Of a DNA stretch of 30,000 nucleotides, positions 27,244 through 30,000 are shown one piece after another. Origin of the DNA: Prorocentrum cordatum (lineage: Eukaryota; Sar; Dinophyceae; Prorocentrales; Prorocentraceae); contig CAUYUJ010017996.1 in the NCBI GenBank assembly GCA_963575745.1, forward strand, positions 2,501 to 32,500. The letters are read 5' to 3'. Under the pieces are notes generated by a model. That model searched no databases and was not told the DNA's origin. It saw nothing but the letters and a program-made list of their open reading frames with translations. The first letter of the stretch is position 1. Each line of letters begins with the position of its first letter. A program made the position numbers and the translations under genes.

Positions 27244-27253
27244 AAAAAAAAAA
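27244..27253 (+). other. A10 tract, probable poly(A) remnant
   Basis: Ten A residues lie 53 bp after the stop codon of the second retroelement and directly before a CCT array. This is consistent with a short 3' tail of a reverse-transcribed insertion. Confidence 0.45.
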
Positions 27254-27491
27254 CCTCCTCCTCCTCCTCCTCGTCCCCCTCCTCCTCCTCCTCGTCCCCC
27301 TCCTCCTCCTCCTCTTCCTCCTCTTCCTCCTCGACCTCCTCCTCCTCCTCCTCCTCCCTCCCCTCCTCCTCCTCCTCCTCCTCCTCCTCGACCTCCTCCT
27401 CCTTCTCCTCCTCCTCCTCCTCGACCTCCTCCTCCTCCTCCTCGACCTCCTCCTCCTCCTCCCTTCCCTCCTCCTCCTCCTCCTCCTCCTT
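27254..27491. repeat. CCT array with CGACCT variants
   Basis: About 240 bp of CCTCCTCCT with regular TCGACC or TCGTCC interruptions. Poly-Pro, poly-Leu and poly-Ser frames are artefacts. Confidence 0.92.
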
Positions 27492-27862
27492 CTGCTTACG
27501 GTTGGCGTCGCAAAGGTAGCGTGCGATGTGGCGCCGGCAGCCTGCTCGTGATACGCTATCCCCTAGCCTGGGGACGGCGTGCGCTGAAAAGACGCACTGC
27601 CAGGGGGATGGGGTGTACAGTGCCGTTTTTGATACGTATTAAACATGCAGGGATGTAGTATTAAAAGCAACGATGAATTCATGCATAAATCTATTCATGG
27701 ATGGATCATGTATCAAAATCATATATTTTTAGATCCCATGTATTACAAACTGCCCTGTACAGAAGGGGCCCTCGCATGGGCATCGCAACGCAGGGATGGT
27801 GTGCACGGGGGAAGCCTGCTTTGGGGGATAGTTTGCTTTACGGAGATCGCTGCTGCACGCTA
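27492..27862. other. Unique sequence, nothing recognised
   Basis: Mixed composition; an AT-rich part (27635-27760) has ATGAATTCATGCAT and CATGTATTAC. No coding or RNA gene recognised. Confidence 0.35.
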
Positions 27863-28794
27863 TCGAAGACGCCTACGGCGAATCACCGCCGCCCCCTGCC
27901 TTTTCGGAAGCGCCTATGTGGCCGAACGTTGAGGCCAGACCTGCCAAGCTATCGGACCACGTGTTCCCCGAATCGGTTTGGAAAGCCTTCGGGGAACACG
28001 TGGGCATCTTGAAGGTCATCTTGGCCGTCTTGGAGGCCTCTTGGGCAAGCTTTGGGCGATCTTTGGGGCTTTTTGGGCCGTCTCGGGCCAGCTTCGAGCC
28101 AACTTCGGCCATCTTGGTGGGTTCCTGGCACGTCTGAAGCCGTCGGAAGCCGTTTGGGGGGCCTCTATGGGCCGACTTGGGGCCCGCTTGGAATGCTCCA
28201 GGGCCGTCTTGGAGGCCATCTTGGGCGTCTGGGAGGCCATCTTGGGCGTGTTGGAGGCCTCTTGGGCCCTCTTGGGGCCCTCTAGGGGCCATCTGGGAGG
28301 CCACTTGGGCCATCATGGGGCTCTCTTGGGGGCCTCTTGGGCGATCTTGGGGGCTTCTTGGGCCGTCTTGAGCCGTCGGAGAGCCGAAAAGGCGCAAATG
28401 CCAAAATCCTTCAAAAACCAAGGAAAATCAATGATTTTGGCCTCTTCGGACTCTCCTGGAGGACCTCTTGGAGGCCTCTTGGGCCGTCTGGGAGGCCTCT
28501 GGGGGGCCTCTTGGGCCGTCTTGGGCCGTCTTGGACTCTCTTGGGCCGTTTTGGAGGCCGTCTTGGACCATCTCGGGCGGACTTGGAGGCCATCTTGGGC
28601 CATCTTCGCGATTTTTTGAGGATGTCCCGAGCGAAACGGCCGTTTTTGGGCATTGACAGACGCATTTTGGGAAATTTACGGGTGGCCGGCGGGACGGGCC
28701 GAAGCCCACTGGGGAGTTCTTTTAGAAAAAGAACCAAAACCAAAACCTGAATCATCCAGCACGCCGTGCACCCCTGCAAGCAGGGGGCGGCGGA
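27863..28794. mobile_element. Helitron-like tandem element, unit 1
   Basis: Starts A|TCGAAGACGCCTACGGCG and carries a perfect 15-bp inverted repeat (27958-27972 and 27988-28002). Then comes an array of CTTGGGCCGTCTTGGAGGCC-type units, an AT-rich motif with a 9-bp inverted pair (GCCAAAATC 28400-28408, GATTTTGGC 28433-28441), and three short hairpins near its end: GTTCTTTT/AAAAGAAC (28716-28734), GCAC/GTGC (28759-28769) and CCCTGC/GCAGGG (28772-28785). The next unit starts 9 bp later. Long Pro/Arg/Lys or Gly/Leu frames across it are array artefacts. Confidence 0.55.
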
Positions 28795-29823
28795 TCGAAG
28801 ACGCCTACGGCGAATCACCGCCGCCCCCTGCCTTTGTGGAAGCGCCTATGTGGCCGAACGTTGAGGCCAGACCTGCCAAGCCATCGGACCATGTGTTCCC
28901 CGAATCGGTTTGGAAAGCCTTCGGGGAACACGTGGGCGTCTTGATGGTCATCGTCGCCGTCTTGGAGGCCTCTTGGGCGATCTTTCGGCGATCTTTGGGG
29001 GCTCTTGGGCCGTCTCGGGCCGTCGGAAGGCCGAAAGAAGGGAAATGCCCAAATCCATCAAAAACCTTGGGAAAATCAGTGATTTTGGCATCTTTTGGCC
29101 TTCCTGGAGGCCCTCTTGGGGGCCTCTTGGGCCCTTTTGGGCCAGCTTCGAGCCAACTTCGGCCATCTTGGTGGGTTCCTGGCACGTCTGACGCCGTCGG
29201 GAGCCGTTTTGGGGGCCTTTCTGGGCCAACGGGGGACCCTCTTGGGGCGCTCCAGGGCCGTCTTGGAGGCCATCTTGGGCGTCTTGGAGGCCATCTTGGG
29301 CGTGTTGGAGGCCTCTTGGGCCGTCTTGGGGCCCTCTAGGGGCCATCTTGGAGGCCACTTGGGCCATCAGGGGGCTCTCTTGGGGGCCTCTTGGGCGATC
29401 TTGGGGGCTTCTTGGGCCGTCTTGAGCCGTCGGAGAGCCGAAAAGGCGCAAATGCCAAAATCCTTCAAAAACCAAAGGAAAATCAATGATTTTGGCCTCT
29501 TCGGACTCTCCTGGAGGACCTCTTGGAGGCCTCTTGGGCCGTCTGGGAGGCCTCTGGGGGGCCTCTTGGGCCGTCTTGGGCCGTCTTGGACTCTCTTGGG
29601 CCGTTTTGGAGGCCGTCTTGGACCATCTCGGGCGGACTTGGAGGCCATCTTGGGCCATCTTCGCGATTTTTTGAGGATGTCCCGAGCGAAACGGCCGTTT
29701 TTGGGCACGGTGGCGGGACGGGCCGGAGCCCACTGGAGAGTTCTTTTAGAAAAAGAACCAAAACCAAAACCTGAAACGTCCAGCACGCCGTGCAACCCTG
29801 CAAGCAGGGGGCGGCGGATCTAA
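28795..29823. mobile_element. Helitron-like tandem element, unit 2
   Basis: Near-identical to unit 1 over the first 160 bp and over the last ~600 bp, differing by indels in the middle and a ~29-bp deletion near 29707. Its 3' end has the CCCTGC-AA-GCAGGG hairpin (29796-29809), then 10 bp, then CTAA (29820-29823) followed by T. A hairpin 10-12 bp before CTRR, with T outside, is the textbook Helitron 3' end. No Rep/helicase gene is present, so if real it is non-autonomous. Confidence 0.5.
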
Positions 29824-30000
29824 TGGCCTTCGGCCCATCCCGCCACCGTGCCTGGGTGGTGGGTATCAAGTCTATTGGATGTTTGTTGGGATCTCGTGGG
29901 GGGCCTCTCGGGGCCTCTTGGAGCTAGTTTTAAGGCCTGGGGGCCGTTTTTTGGGCCTCTTAGGGCCTCTTTTGGGCCTCTTGGCCTCTTGGGGGCTTCT
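29824..30000. repeat. Start of another CTTGGGGGCCT-type array
   Basis: After about 70 bp of unique sequence (ATGGCCTTCGGCCCATCCCG and onward) the GGGCCTCTTGGG repeat resumes and runs off the window. Confidence 0.6.

Noticed and set aside
28653-29823. 228- and 242-codon Gly/Leu-rich plus frames and 261-codon minus frame
   Set aside because: They follow the repeat unit, are present on both strands, and shift with indels between the two tandem units.

Overview
The window looks like nuclear DNA of a very large, repeat-packed eukaryotic genome, most likely a dinoflagellate. Grounds: the only recognisable enzymes are broken non-LTR retroelements (endonuclease, RNase H and zinc-finger modules); coding remnants are embedded in long trinucleotide and GC-rich satellite arrays; and one candidate intron has GC-AG ends, a boundary type common in dinoflagellates. 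The taxon is an inference. No bacterial operon, rRNA, tRNA or CRISPR array was recognised, and no intact multi-exon gene is visible.

Layout. 1-2,040: a decayed minus-strand gene with frameshifts, a CAG/CTG tract and an intron-like insert flanked by a 17-bp direct repeat. 2,040-4,550: purine repeats, G/C homopolymers, a 1.3-kb degenerate heptamer array, a telomere-like patch and a 40-bp repeat. 4,556-7,430: GAT, GGA and GTT trinucleotide arrays, with two diverged copies of an acidic module. 7,433-17,265: a dispersed repeat family of about 650 bp, eight copies (A-H), each with internal ~38-bp subrepeats, a short exon-like segment between splice-like signals, a conserved short reading frame and a TTG-rich tail. 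B to F lie head to tail. Between copies lie GC-rich minisatellites (8.2-10.3 kb, split by an 838-bp insertion), a 21-bp satellite inside copy D, a 12-bp array and a 73-bp array. 17,266-18,200: another GAT array. 18,450-18,610: a MITE-like element with 34-bp terminal inverted repeats. 18,640-19,800: more minus-strand coding remnants.

20,289-22,483: remnant of a non-LTR retroelement on the plus strand. An endonuclease-like N-terminal part is joined directly to a zinc-finger, RNase H and zinc-knuckle C-terminal part; the reverse transcriptase is missing. 23,640-25,760: a higher-order satellite. 26,162-27,253: a second, different, 5'-truncated retroelement C-terminus (RNase H plus Cys-rich tail) ending in a short A tract. 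27,863-29,823: two tandem units of about 1 kb with strong hairpins and Helitron-like ends.

The genes do not form a pathway. The window is best read as layered mobile-element debris and satellites. The most notable items are the 650-bp family with its conserved micro-ORF, the Helitron-like tandem, the MITE, the RT-less retroelement, and the intron-like insert with direct repeats.
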